This document shows positions 1-9,005 of a stretch of DNA of 55,355 bases, in pieces. This DNA is from Deltaproteobacteria bacterium (GTDB taxonomy: Bacteria; DRYD01): positions 1 to 55,355 of the forward strand of contig JAPYWL010000006.1 of the NCBI GenBank assembly GCA_028276365.1, read 5' to 3'. Within the stretch, counting starts at the first letter, position 1, and each line of letters opens with the position of its first letter. A program made the position numbers and the translations under genes. Under the pieces are notes generated by a model. That model was given only the letters and a program-made list of their open reading frames with translations, made no database searches and was not told the DNA's origin.

Positions 1-1420
1 CTAAGGGAGATTCTCCTAAGCCTGTTATTTCTACATTTTCAGGGAGTAATACGGGGATTTCAGCAGGTAATATCCCGCATTTATCACAATAAATAATAGG
101 TATAGGAGCCCCCCAATATCTTTGCCTACTTATTAACCAATCCCTTAATTTATAGCTAACTGTTTCATATCCTAAGTTTTTTGATTTTAAATAATTTACA
201 ATAAATGTTTTAAATTGGTTAGAATCCATATTATTACAGTTAATACCATCAATTAGAGGTAAATTAATCATATATCCTTCTCCTTCATAAGCTCCCTCTA
301 ATTGTTCTATATTTTCTTTGGGCATAATAACTGGGACAATAGGTAGATTATATATTTTAGCGAATTCATAATCTCGGGAATCATGGGCAGGAACACCCAT
401 AACTGCTCCTTCTCCATAATCCCCTAGAACATAATTAGTAATAAATACAGGTACTTTATTTAAATTAACGGGATTTTCTGCATAAAAACCTGTAAATATA
501 CCCTCTTTAGTTTTAACTCTATCTGCTGTAGTTAAGCTTAGTATTTTTTTTACAAAATCCTTAATTTCAAGATTATTAGTTTTTTTTATTATTGTATTAA
601 CTAAGGGGTGTTCAGGAGCAATAGCTAAAAATGTTACACCTAATAAAGTATCAGGCCTAGTAGTGAAAATAGAAATAGTATCTATTAGTTCATTTTGATA
701 GAAAATTTTAAAAAATATTTTAGCACCTTTACTTTTACCTATCCAATTTTTTTGCATTATTTTAACTTTTTCTGGCCAACCTTCTAACTCATCTAAGGAT
801 TCTAGTAATTTATCTGCGTATGCTGTTATTTTTAAATACCATTGTTCTAATTCTTTTTTAGTAACTATGTTATGACATCTCCAACACTTACCGTCTATAA
901 CTTGCTCATTAGCTAATACTGTACTACAATGATTACACCAATTTACTAAACCTTTTTTTCTATAAGCCAATGAATTCTCAAAAAATTTGAGAAATAAATA
1001 TTGTGTAAATTTATAGTATTCAGGTATAGAAGTATTTATTTCTCTATCCCAATCATAGGAGATACCCAATTTTTTTAGTTGTTGTTTCATATTGTTAATA
1101 TTATTTTCTGTCCAGGTTTTGGGGTGTATGTTGTGTTTTATAGCAGCGTTTTCAGCAGGTAATCCAAAAGCATCCCAGCCTATTGGATGTAATACATTGT
1201 ATCCTTTCATAAAATAATATCGAGCTATTACATCTCCAATAGTGTAATTTCTAGCATGTCCCATGTGTAACTGACCACTTGGATAAGGAAACATCTCCAA
1301 TACATAATACTTTTTTTTAGTTTTATCATTATAGGCTTTATAAATTTTATTTTCTTCCCAATATTTTTGCCACTTGGATTCTATTTCTGTATAATTATAA
1401 ACTTCTTGATTAGTTATCAT
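1..1420 (-). CDS. leuS: Leucine--tRNA ligase, N-terminal two-thirds (runs off window)
   Basis: Class I aminoacyl-tRNA synthetase that charges tRNA-Leu in the cytoplasm. The reading frame runs without a stop from the ATG at 1420 to the window edge, about 473 codons. The HMGH form of the HIGH signature is at residues 52-55 after FPYPSGQL. A four-cysteine zinc-binding insertion (WCNHC and CWRCH) follows the first Rossmann half. The CP1 editing domain is recognisable from TTRPDTLLGVTFLAIAPEHP and GVPAHDSRDYEF. The frame then returns to the catalytic core (RDWLISRQRYWGAPIPI). The KMSKS loop and anticodon-binding domain lie outside the window. An AGGGGGA ribosome binding site sits about 7 bases before the ATG. 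It is the upstream neighbour of nth on the same strand. Confidence 0.97.
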   Translation of the reverse strand, partial: MITNQEVYNYTEIESKWQKYWEENKIYKAYNDKTKKKYYVLEMFPYPSGQLHMGHARNYTIGDVIARYYFMKGYNVLHPIGWDAFGLPAENAAIKHNIHPKTWTENNINNMKQQLKKLGISYDWDREINTSIPEYYKFTQYLFLKFFENSLAYRKKGLVNWCNHCSTVLANEQVIDGKCWRCHNIVTKKELEQWYLKITAYADKLLESLDELEGWPEKVKIMQKNWIGKSKGAKIFFKIFYQNELIDTISIFTTRPDTLLGVTFLAIAPEHPLVNTIIKKTNNLEIKDFVKKILSLTTADRVKTKEGIFTGFYAENPVNLNKVPVFITNYVLGDYGEGAVMGVPAHDSRDYEFAKIYNLPIVPVIMPKENIEQLEGAYEGEGYMINLPLIDGINCNNMDSNQFKTFIVNYLKSKNLGYETVSYKLRDWLISRQRYWGAPIPIIYCDKCGILPAEIPVLLPENVEITGLGESPL

Positions 1421-1481
1421 AGATTATTCCCCCTGCTTTAAAAAAATTATGATTTCTTTTTTTATAATTTATATTTTCTAA

Positions 1482-2171
1482 CTATATTTTTTTATAGTAA
1501 TTACAATATTCCTTTAGAAAGCAGGTATTACATTTAGGTTTGTTTTTACATATAACTTGACCTAAAGCTACTAAATAATGATTTAATTTATCTTTTATTT
1601 CATTGTTTTTTATTGTATTTATTATTTTAAAAGTTTCTAATTCATTTTTAGTCTTTACTATTCCTAATCTATTTAGAATCCTATGAACATGAACGTCTAC
1701 TCCGACAATTGGAATATTATATATACTATTTAAGATAATAGCACCTACTTTTTTCCCTACTCCTGGTAACTTTGTTATTTCATCTATATTATTTGGTATC
1801 TCTGAATTATAATTTTCTATAATTTTTTTAGAAAAATTTAATAAATATTTTGCTTTAGTTTTATAAAATCCTAATGGTTTTAGTATTTTTAAGAGTTTAT
1901 TATATTCTATATTAATGATGTCTTGGGGAGTTTGAATGTATTTAGATAATTCTTGTAGCACTTTAATAAGTATTTTATCAGTAGTACGTGAAGATAAAAT
2001 AGTAGCAAAAACAGTTATCCATTTATTGCTTTTTTTTATTTTTATTAATTCGTTTATAGGAGCTTCTTTTAAGGAATTGTTTATTTCTTTTTTTAAGACA
2101 TTAAAAACTATTTCTAATTTATTTAGATCAATTTCAGTTAAATTTTGGCTTTTTATATTTTTGGGATTCAT
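1482..2171 (-). CDS. nth: Endonuclease III (DNA glycosylase/AP lyase)
   Basis: Base-excision repair enzyme that removes oxidised pyrimidines and nicks the abasic site. The protein has 229 residues, a usual length for the family. The helix-hairpin-helix LPGVGKKVGAIIL carries the catalytic lysine, and the following VDVHVHRILNRLG carries the catalytic aspartate. The C-terminal iron-sulphur loop has four cysteines, but the first gap is C-X5-C instead of the usual C-X6-C, followed by X2 and X5 as normal. The start at 2171 is only 7 bases past the stop of the permease gene and has no clear Shine-Dalgarno sequence, so translation is probably coupled to that gene. Confidence 0.95.
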   Translation of the reverse strand: MNPKNIKSQNLTEIDLNKLEIVFNVLKKEINNSLKEAPINELIKIKKSNKWITVFATILSSRTTDKILIKVLQELSKYIQTPQDIINIEYNKLLKILKPLGFYKTKAKYLLNFSKKIIENYNSEIPNNIDEITKLPGVGKKVGAIILNSIYNIPIVGVDVHVHRILNRLGIVKTKNELETFKIINTIKNNEIKDKLNHYLVALGQVICKNKPKCNTCFLKEYCNYYKKI

Positions 2172-2177
2172 AAATTT

Positions 2178-3485
2178 TTAATGAAGAAAGAATATATGAA
2201 GTACAATATAAGTAATAATAGCGATTAAAGTAGAGACTATAGCTACAGGGGTTCCATATTTTAGGAATGTAATAAAATCTAATTTGTACCCTTTTCTAGT
2301 AGATATGTCTGCAGCTACAATATTAGCAGATGCTCCTATTAACGTTAAGTTTCCACCCATACATGCACCAATAGATAAAGCCCACCATAATGGATCTAAA
2401 TTACTATTTATACCTACTACTTCTTTTAAAACTTTAGCAAATGCAAGAGTATATGGGATATTATCTACAATTCCGCTAATAAACATAGATGAAAATGAAA
2501 TTATTACCATACCTTTATATAAATTATCTCCTATTAAGTTTATAAGATTCTTAGAGATTATACTAAAAACATGATGTTCTTCCATAGCTCCTATGATTAT
2601 AAATAAACCTATGAAAAAGAAAATAGTAGCCCACTCTATTCTCTCAAATATTTCAATAGGAGATAGCTTAGTAAATAGCATTAATAAAGACGATGTAAAT
2701 AAAGCAATGAATCCAGTTTCCCAATGGAATTTATGACCTATTATAAATAAGATAATTGTTAAAATGAAGAGTCCTAAAGATATTTTCATTAACTTGTAAT
2801 CCATAACTAAATCTTTTTCTAATTCTTCTATTTGTTCTACATCTTTTTGTTCTATTTTGATATTATCTAATTTGATAATATATTTAAGCATTAAGATATT
2901 AACGATTAATCCTGTGATGAATCCAGTAAAAGCGGGAATACTAACATGTATTAAAAAATCTACAAATGATTTTTTAGCAATAGAACCTATGATAATATTA
3001 GGTGGGTCACCTATTAAAGTTGCAGTACCTCCAGTATTACTTGCTAAAACTATACTTATAACAATGGGAACTGGATTAACTTTGATATTTTCACATAACC
3101 TTATGATAATAGGGGTTAAGAATAAAACAGTGGTAACATTATCTAAGAAAGCAGAAGCTAAAGCTGTAAAAGTTGTAAAAAATATTATGATTTTATATAT
3201 ATTATTCCCTGTTATATCTAAGATTTTGGAAGCTAATAAATGAAATAATCCACTTTTTCCCATTATTATTACTATATTCATCATACCAAATAATAAAAAG
3301 ATAGTATTATAATCAATATACCCCCAAGCTTTATTAGCATCTAATAAACCTAATAAAATTACAACTGAAGCAAAGATTAAGACAGTTACTGTCCTATGAA
3401 AGTATTTCTCAAATAATATAAGAATATAAACTATTAAGAAAATTAAACTACTTAATAATGCTTTATTTGAAAGGATATGTTCCAT
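2178..3485 (-). CDS. ArsB/NhaD-type ion transporter, membrane permease
   Basis: Integral membrane protein of 435 residues in the ion-transporter superfamily that includes ArsB, NhaD and the P protein. It has about 10-12 hydrophobic segments in two inverted halves, each with a characteristic re-entrant signature: GGTATLIGDPPNIIIGS in the first half and MGGNLTLIGASANIVAA in the second. A charged loop (IEQKDVEQIEELEKD) separates the halves. Members export arsenite or exchange sodium, or move dicarboxylates; the substrate cannot be read from sequence. AGGAGGA lies 6 bases before the ATG, giving a firm start. It is followed closely by nth. No arsenate reductase or ArsR-type regulator lies nearby, which argues mildly against a dedicated arsenic role. 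Confidence 0.9.
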   Translation of the reverse strand: MEHILSNKALLSSLIFLIVYILILFEKYFHRTVTVLIFASVVILLGLLDANKAWGYIDYNTIFLLFGMMNIVIIMGKSGLFHLLASKILDITGNNIYKIIIFFTTFTALASAFLDNVTTVLFLTPIIIRLCENIKVNPVPIVISIVLASNTGGTATLIGDPPNIIIGSIAKKSFVDFLIHVSIPAFTGFITGLIVNILMLKYIIKLDNIKIEQKDVEQIEELEKDLVMDYKLMKISLGLFILTIILFIIGHKFHWETGFIALFTSSLLMLFTKLSPIEIFERIEWATIFFFIGLFIIIGAMEEHHVFSIISKNLINLIGDNLYKGMVIISFSSMFISGIVDNIPYTLAFAKVLKEVVGINSNLDPLWWALSIGACMGGNLTLIGASANIVAADISTRKGYKLDFITFLKYGTPVAIVSTLIAIITYIVLHIFFLH

Positions 3486-3530
3486 AGTTTTCCTCCTGGG
3501 GTTCTTACTTTGGTTTACTCCTTTATTTTC

Positions 3531-4814
3531 TTATCTGCTCATAATTTTGGAAGGTAATATAAAAATAGGTAGATATAAACCTAATAGTAAAATGAAAACG
3601 AAACCACCTAAAATTAATATCATAGCAGGTTCTATTAGTTTCATTACTCTTTCTAAAATTATTTCTAATTCTCTGCTATAGAATTTATCTATATATTCTA
3701 ACATTTGGTAAATATTACCACTTCTTTCTCCAGTAATTAACATTTGTTCAACCATTGGTTCTAATAGTTTTGTATTTATTAAGCTTTCACTAAGTTTTTT
3801 ACCTTTTTCTATTTGTTCTATAGCTTCTTTGATTTTGGATGTAAATATTCCGCTATTTGTTGCTTTAGAAGATAGTTCTAAAGAAGGGATTATAAGCATC
3901 CCTGAATTTAGAGTTATGTAAAGTGATTTAAAAAATATTGAGTTATAATAAAATAATAAAGCTTTACCTAAGACAGGGATTTTTATAATAATTTTTTCTA
4001 AGTATTTTTTTAAGTCCATATTAAACGAAATAAAATAAGCTAAAAATAAACTAAAGAAAATAAGTATATAAAACCAAATTCCATTTTTAAATAGAAATAT
4101 TTTTTCATTAAAAAATTTAGATATTTTTAGTAAGGTAACTGTAATAAAGGGTAAATCTTTATATATTTTATCAGGACCAATAATTTGGGCAAAAATTTGC
4201 TCAAACTTTGGAATTACGAAAAAGATAGCAATAGCTAAAACAGCTAAAGCTACTAATATTACTAATGCTGGATATATCATAACGTTTATTAGCTTGTTTC
4301 TCATACTAATAGCATATTCATAATAATCTGATAAATATTTAAATATTTTATCCAAATTTCCTGAAGCTTCCCCTACTTTGATTAAATTAATAAACAAGCT
4401 TCCAAAGTTTTTTTCATACTTTAAGAAAGCTCTATAAAAGCTAACCCCTGCATTTATATCAGTTAATATATTTTCAAAGATATTTTTTACCTTTTTATTT
4501 TTAAATGTTTTTATAAATATATTAAACATAACATTAACGGGCAATCCTGCTTCAAACATTTGACTAAATTGCCTACTGATAAAGCTCAGTAAATTTATGT
4601 TTATTTTATAAGCAAATAAATTTTCCCAAAAATTGGAATTAAATTTTAAACTAAGATTTAAATTAAAAGTAGAAACTGGTTTTATTTCTATTACTGTATT
4701 TATTGATGGATTAGTTTTTACATAATTATATATTTCTTCTTCATCTTTACTTTCAATTGATAGTTCTTTTATATTTGAGTTTTCATCATAATATTTTACT
4801 AAGTATTTTTTCAT
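3531..4814 (-). CDS. pilC: Type II secretion/type IV pilus inner-membrane platform protein (PilC/GspF family)
   Basis: Platform protein that couples the assembly ATPase to growth of the pilus or pseudopilus in the inner membrane. The 427 residues contain a short N-terminal cytoplasmic segment with a KYLVKYYDENSN start, then two T2SSF domains: about residues 78-205 (SRQFSQMFEAGLPVNVMF, LIKVGEASGNLDKIF) and 280-405 (SLYITLNSGMLI, MLITGERSGNIYQML). Three transmembrane helices end the domains (about 175-205, 245-270 and 395-420). No pilB, pilT or pilM gene is adjacent, so the pilus genes are scattered; a prepilin lies 24 kb away. No Shine-Dalgarno sequence precedes the ATG, which faces atpC divergently across 129 bases. 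Confidence 0.93.
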   Translation of the reverse strand: MKKYLVKYYDENSNIKELSIESKDEEEIYNYVKTNPSINTVIEIKPVSTFNLNLSLKFNSNFWENLFAYKININLLSFISRQFSQMFEAGLPVNVMFNIFIKTFKNKKVKNIFENILTDINAGVSFYRAFLKYEKNFGSLFINLIKVGEASGNLDKIFKYLSDYYEYAISMRNKLINVMIYPALVILVALAVLAIAIFFVIPKFEQIFAQIIGPDKIYKDLPFITVTLLKISKFFNEKIFLFKNGIWFYILIFFSLFLAYFISFNMDLKKYLEKIIIKIPVLGKALLFYYNSIFFKSLYITLNSGMLIIPSLELSSKATNSGIFTSKIKEAIEQIEKGKKLSESLINTKLLEPMVEQMLITGERSGNIYQMLEYIDKFYSRELEIILERVMKLIEPAMILILGGFVFILLLGLYLPIFILPSKIMSR

Positions 4815-4943
4815 ATTATAGATATTCTATTGTTTAAGTTTTTAAACCTTTTTAATAAAAAGGTAGGTTTATTTTTATGTAGAATAAAAAAAGGGATACT
4901 AAAAAGTAGCATTTAAAAATTTTTATAAATAAGGGGAAATTAA

Positions 4944-5168
4944 ATGAAGGTAAAATTTTCTACTCCCAAAGAATCTAAGGAGATCCAAGCTAAAAGTGTT
5001 AAACTTGATACAGGGAAAGGAACTTTAATTATATATCCTAATCATACTGATGCTGTTATTAAATTAGCTAAAAATAGTAAAGTTTATATAGATGATAAAG
5101 AATATCAAATAAATATGGGGATTGTTAAGATAGAAAAAAATGAAATATTAATAATTGCAGATGTATAG
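4944..5168 (+). CDS. atpC: F1 ATP synthase epsilon subunit, short form (beta-sandwich domain only)
   Basis: A 74-residue protein resembling the N-terminal beta-sandwich of the ATP synthase epsilon chain, which sits on the rotor stalk. Supporting patterns are the FSTP start, TLIIYPNHTDAVIKL (compare GVLPGHAPL in typical members) and the closing GIVKIEKNEILIIADV (compare GFVEVRPNKVTVLAD). Typical epsilon chains have 130-140 residues with a C-terminal helical hairpin that can inhibit ATP hydrolysis; that hairpin is absent here. No other atp gene is in the window, although atpC directly ahead of murA is a known order in Firmicutes-like genomes. A GGGGAAA ribosome binding site precedes the ATG. 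Confidence 0.75.
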   Translation: MKVKFSTPKESKEIQAKSVKLDTGKGTLIIYPNHTDAVIKLAKNSKVYIDDKEYQINMGIVKIEKNEILIIADV

Positions 5169-5224
5169 AAAATTTATTGGCAGATTTATAGAAAATTTAA
5201 ATTATAATTACTTATACGCTATAG

Positions 5225-6601
5225 ATGTACAGTATAGATGATAATGAAGTTATAGAAATAGTAGGAAAAGAGAAGCTTGAGGGTGAGTTAATTCCTCAGG
5301 GTTCTAAAAATGGAGCTTTACCTTTAATAGCAGCTTCTATTGTTTTTGATTATCCAGTTAAACTCTATAATATCCCTAATATTGAAGATGTTAATATTTT
5401 ATTAAGTATTTTAAAATATATAAACTGCAAAATAAAGTTTGAAAATAATGAATTAAGTATAGATTGTTCAAATTTAGATAAATATGAAATTCCCTGGGAA
5501 TTAGCTTCTAAGATGAGAGCTTCTTTTGATTTATTAGGTCCTATTGTTTTTAAGTTTTCTAAAGCGAGGATTCCTTTCCCTGGTGGATGTCTTATTGGTA
5601 ATAGAAAGGTAGATATTCATCTATATGCTGCTAAGCAATTAGGTTTTGAAGTAGAAATAAATAAAGGTGATGTTTTTATTAGCAATTTTAACAAATCAAA
5701 AATAAATAAGGTTATAAACTTTTGGATTCCTTCTGTGGGGGCTACAAAGAATGTTGTGTTTTTAGCTGCTTTCGCTGCTAATATAATTAATGATGAAATT
5801 CTTGTTAATAATATCGCTGTTGAGCCTGAGGTAATTAAATTATTTGATTTTCTTATAAGTAATGGTTTTAATTTAGAATATTCAATCGAGAAAAAATATC
5901 TTAAAATTAAGCCATTTAAGCTTAAAAATTATAATTACTATGAAGATTTTAATATCTTAGATAGGATAGAAGCAGGAACCTATATTCTAGCAGCTTTAGC
6001 TACTAAAGGTAGGATATTTGTTAAAGAAAATAGTTATTTTAAAGATTATTTTAAACTTTATTTAACTTTAAATTCTTTGTTAAATGTCTTAAAACAAATT
6101 GGCTTTAAAGTAGAAATCTATAATGATGGGATATATTGTGGATATGAAGGGGATAATTTGAAGTTGGATGGGGATTTAAAATCGATTGATATTGAAACGG
6201 GATATTATCCTGAATTTCCTACTGATTTACAACCTCAAATAGTAGCATTAGCTTTATCTATAAACGGAATTAGTACTATTAAAGAAAAGGTTTTTGATGA
6301 TAGGTTTATATATGTAAATGAACTAAGAAGATTAGGAGCTGATATAGATGTAATAGATAATAAGATTGCAATAGTAAAAGGAGGAAGAGAATTAAGTGGA
6401 GCTAAGGTTATAGCTACTGATATTAGAGGAGGAGCTGCTATCTTAATTGCTTCCCTGATTGCTAATAATACTTCCGTTATATCTAATATATATCAAATTA
6501 AAAGAGGATATGAAAATTTAATTAACAAGTTTTCTAACCTTAAAGCTAAGATAAAATTAAGATTTAATAAAGAAAACGAAGTGTATGGATATAAATATTA
6601 A
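5225..6601 (+). CDS. murA: UDP-N-acetylglucosamine 1-carboxyvinyltransferase
   Basis: First committed step of peptidoglycan synthesis: it transfers enolpyruvate from PEP to UDP-GlcNAc in the cytosol. The protein has 458 residues, somewhat longer than the usual 420. The N-terminal SKNGALPLIAAS segment holds the substrate-binding lysine. Cys122 in GGCLIGNRKVDIHL is the fosfomycin-sensitive catalytic cysteine. Other signatures are EFPTDLQPQ, the DDRFIYVNELRRLGAD segment and Arg401 in DIRGGAAILIAS. The extra length includes a stretch around residues 275-300 (ENSYFKDYFKLY) not typical of MurA. There is no obvious ribosome binding site. The end overlaps the start of mreB by 17 bases, implying one transcript for wall precursor and shape genes. 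Confidence 0.96.
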   Translation: MYSIDDNEVIEIVGKEKLEGELIPQGSKNGALPLIAASIVFDYPVKLYNIPNIEDVNILLSILKYINCKIKFENNELSIDCSNLDKYEIPWELASKMRASFDLLGPIVFKFSKARIPFPGGCLIGNRKVDIHLYAAKQLGFEVEINKGDVFISNFNKSKINKVINFWIPSVGATKNVVFLAAFAANIINDEILVNNIAVEPEVIKLFDFLISNGFNLEYSIEKKYLKIKPFKLKNYNYYEDFNILDRIEAGTYILAALATKGRIFVKENSYFKDYFKLYLTLNSLLNVLKQIGFKVEIYNDGIYCGYEGDNLKLDGDLKSIDIETGYYPEFPTDLQPQIVALALSINGISTIKEKVFDDRFIYVNELRRLGADIDVIDNKIAIVKGGRELSGAKVIATDIRGGAAILIASLIANNTSVISNIYQIKRGYENLINKFSNLKAKIKLRFNKENEVYGYKY

Positions 6602-7613
6602 TTATAATGGTAAAAAACATTTTTTAGATTTAGCTACAAGAATTGGTATAGATTTAGGAACCAATTCTATATTACTTTATGTAAAAGGAAAAGGAATAGT
6701 ATTAAAGGAACCTTCTGTTGTTGCTATAGATAAATCTAAAGGTGGTAAAGTTTTAGCTGTTGGGGAGAAAGCAAAAGAGATGATAGGTAGAACTCCTTCT
6801 CATATAGTTGCTGAAAGACCTATAAAAGAAGGAGTTATAGCTAATTATGAAGCAGCAGAAGCTATGTTAAAATATTATATAAATTTAATTAGAAATTCTT
6901 CTTTAATTAATAAGATATTTAAACCTATAGTAGCTGTATGTATTCCTGCGGAATATAATAGTGTAGAAGAAAGGGTTATAAAGGAAGCAGCGTATGCCGC
7001 AGGAGCTAAGGAAGTATACATTATAGAAGAACCAATGGCTGCTGCTATCGGTGCAGGACTTAAAGTTAATTCTGCTAAAGGTAATATGGTTGTAGATATA
7101 GGTGGAGGTACTACTGATATTGCTGTTATTTCTTTAGGAGGAATTATCGTTAAACAAACTATAAAGGTTGCTGGTGATAAAATGGATGAAGCTATTGCTA
7201 AGTATATCAGAAAAAATTATAACTTACTTATAGGTGAGCAAACTGCTGAAAAAATTAAAATAAATATAGGCACTATTATTCCTTTAGAACAAGAATTATC
7301 TATGGAAGTAAGGGGTAGAGATTTATTTACTGGGTTACCAAAAATTATTAATATAACTTCAAGTGAGATAGCAGAAGCTTTGTGGGAACCTGTTAGTGCT
7401 ATAGTTGATACTGTTAAATCTGTTTTAGAAGTAACTCCTCCAGAATTAGCAGCTGATATAATAGAAGAGGGTATAACTTTAACTGGAGGTGGAGCTTTGC
7501 TTAGGGGATTGGATAAAGTTATTTCTAAAGCTACGGGAATAAAAGTTAATATTCCCGAAGATCCTATTAGTTGTGTTGCTTTAGGTACTGGTAAGTATGC
7601 TGAAGCTCTATAG
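6585..7613 (+). CDS. mreB: Rod shape-determining actin homologue MreB (Mbl-like)
   Basis: Bacterial actin that polymerises at the membrane and positions the elongasome. The 342 residues match the family length. Nucleotide-binding signatures: phosphate-1 IGIDLGTNS (residues 20-28), phosphate-2 VVDIGGGTTDIAVISLGG, and the adenosine motif LTGGGALLRGLDK. EEPMAAAIGAGL is also typical. An 18-residue N-terminal tail (MDININYNGKKHFL) precedes the conserved core and might contain a membrane-associating segment. The start codon lies inside the end of murA in another frame. Together with murA it suggests a rod-shaped, walled cell. Confidence 0.96.
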   Translation: MDININYNGKKHFLDLATRIGIDLGTNSILLYVKGKGIVLKEPSVVAIDKSKGGKVLAVGEKAKEMIGRTPSHIVAERPIKEGVIANYEAAEAMLKYYINLIRNSSLINKIFKPIVAVCIPAEYNSVEERVIKEAAYAAGAKEVYIIEEPMAAAIGAGLKVNSAKGNMVVDIGGGTTDIAVISLGGIIVKQTIKVAGDKMDEAIAKYIRKNYNLLIGEQTAEKIKINIGTIIPLEQELSMEVRGRDLFTGLPKIINITSSEIAEALWEPVSAIVDTVKSVLEVTPPELAADIIEEGITLTGGGALLRGLDKVISKATGIKVNIPEDPISCVALGTGKYAEAL

Positions 7614-7686
7614 ATTTATATATATATAACGTGGTTTTGTTATAGTATAACAATATTTATATTATTAGGGTTTTAGCGGCTTAATT

Positions 7687-8880
7687 TTAAGTAGTGGTTA
7701 CAAATTTTTGAGTTGGGATTTTACCGTTTACTAAGTTTTTCATGAATACTTTGGTCATTGCTAACACTTCACTTTTTAGCATATCTAATTCTTCTTTGGA
7801 TTTAGGATAAAAGCTATTACCGATCTCTAAAGTATAGTTAAATCTACCTTCTACATGATGGTAATCTTCGCTACTGCCAGTAGTAGGGTACATAGAAACT
7901 GATTGTTCTACATAATATTTATTATTAACAGCTTTGGCCATTTCTTGAGCTACTTCTTTATAGATTGTATCCCATTGAGTAGGTTCTGTGGTATGTCCCC
8001 AAGGATATAAAATTGCATTTGAATAGCTGTGGATATCAATAACGGTATCAATGTGTTTAGAATTAACTAATTTAGTAATAGCTTTAATTTCTGCTTCGCT
8101 ATTACCATAAGGACCTCTATAAGTATCTGAATTAACGCTATCACTTGCTCCATAATCATCCCAGGTACTATCTGGCTTATCGTTTGGTTGTCTATATAAT
8201 GTTGGATCTTTTGGAGTAAAATAGTTTCTATTTAAATCTACTCCTATTCCATTATCAAATTTAGTTTTATTTTTTCTCCACCATCTATCTTGCTTTAAGG
8301 AATATTCGTAACCATCGGGATTAACAACAGGTAAAATGTATATATCTAAGTTATCAAGATATTTATTTAGTTCTGGATCATTAGATTCTAATAATTTTTC
8401 AGCTATATTAAGAGCAGCTTCACCTGTAGCCCATTCCCTTGCATGATGTAATCCTGTTATTAATATACTTTTTTTCTTTCCTTCTTCTTCATTTACATTT
8501 TTTGATATCCTTATAACTACAATATCTCTTCCTTCAAAAGTTTTACCTAAATACTCTAATTTAACTTTATCGGGGTATTTTTTTTCTAATTCTATCATTT
8601 TAGAGATAATTTGATTATAATCTCTAATAAAAGTTGGGGCTTTTATATCTATATCTTGTAAGTAATCTTTAAAGTCATTTATTATATTATCCTTATTTAT
8701 AATTTCAAATCCATCTCGGGTTTGTTTAATTTTTAAGTCATCATTTTTTATTAGAAAATCTGTTATTTCTTGATCATCTAGAATATGATTATTATTTTTA
8801 TCTATTTTTTTACTATAGTCTATATGTTTTAAAGAAACTGGAACTAATTGGTTATTAACTTTTAGATAGTATTTATCCAT
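7687..8880 (-). CDS. M14 zinc carboxypeptidase with N-terminal EF-hand-like segment
   Basis: Metallocarboxypeptidase of 397 residues. The catalytic domain (about residue 85 onward) has zinc ligands in HHAREWATGEA, the GVDLNRNY substrate-binding motif, the third ligand in DIHSYSNAILYPWG, and the general-base glutamate in YTLEIGNSFYP. The first 80 residues contain an EF-hand-like loop, DKNNNHILDDQE, which fits a calcium-binding or dockerin-like segment. Most M14 enzymes of this type are secreted, yet there is no Sec signal peptide; the protein starts MDKYYLKVNNQLVP. A perfect AGGAGG precedes the ATG. Paired TGTAAA boxes 11 bases apart lie 76-92 bases upstream. It converges on mreB. Confidence 0.92.
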   Translation of the reverse strand: MDKYYLKVNNQLVPVSLKHIDYSKKIDKNNNHILDDQEITDFLIKNDDLKIKQTRDGFEIINKDNIINDFKDYLQDIDIKAPTFIRDYNQIISKMIELEKKYPDKVKLEYLGKTFEGRDIVVIRISKNVNEEEGKKKSILITGLHHAREWATGEAALNIAEKLLESNDPELNKYLDNLDIYILPVVNPDGYEYSLKQDRWWRKNKTKFDNGIGVDLNRNYFTPKDPTLYRQPNDKPDSTWDDYGASDSVNSDTYRGPYGNSEAEIKAITKLVNSKHIDTVIDIHSYSNAILYPWGHTTEPTQWDTIYKEVAQEMAKAVNNKYYVEQSVSMYPTTGSSEDYHHVEGRFNYTLEIGNSFYPKSKEELDMLKSEVLAMTKVFMKNLVNGKIPTQKFVTTT

Positions 8881-8943
8881 TTCTATTACCTCCTTTTATT
8901 TTTTTCTTTACTTTATCGAAATATTAATTTTTAAATAAAAAAA

Positions 8944-8972
8944 TATAAAAAAAAATGTAAAAAAAATGTAAA
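8944..8972 (-). promoter_or_regulatory. Tandem TTTACA boxes upstream of the M14 peptidase gene
   Basis: On the minus strand, reading toward the gene, TTTACA occurs at 8972-8967 and again at 8961-8956, exactly 11 bases apart, followed by a TTTATA at 8949-8944. The boxes sit in long T tracts. The arrangement recalls direct-repeat response-regulator sites such as the TTAACA-like boxes of B. subtilis PhoP, but this is inference from spacing only. Confidence 0.35.
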
Positions 8973-9005
8973 AAAAAAGATAATATGTAATAATAATAAT
9001 TTAGT

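Noticed and set aside
2857-3243. Plus-strand hydrophobic frame within the permease gene
   Set aside because: Antisense of an integral membrane protein gene; the permease frame carries the family signatures and the ribosome binding site.
7633-7650. TTGTTATAGTATAACAA palindrome after mreB as a terminator
   Set aside because: The loop would be a single base and no T run follows; it is too weak to call.
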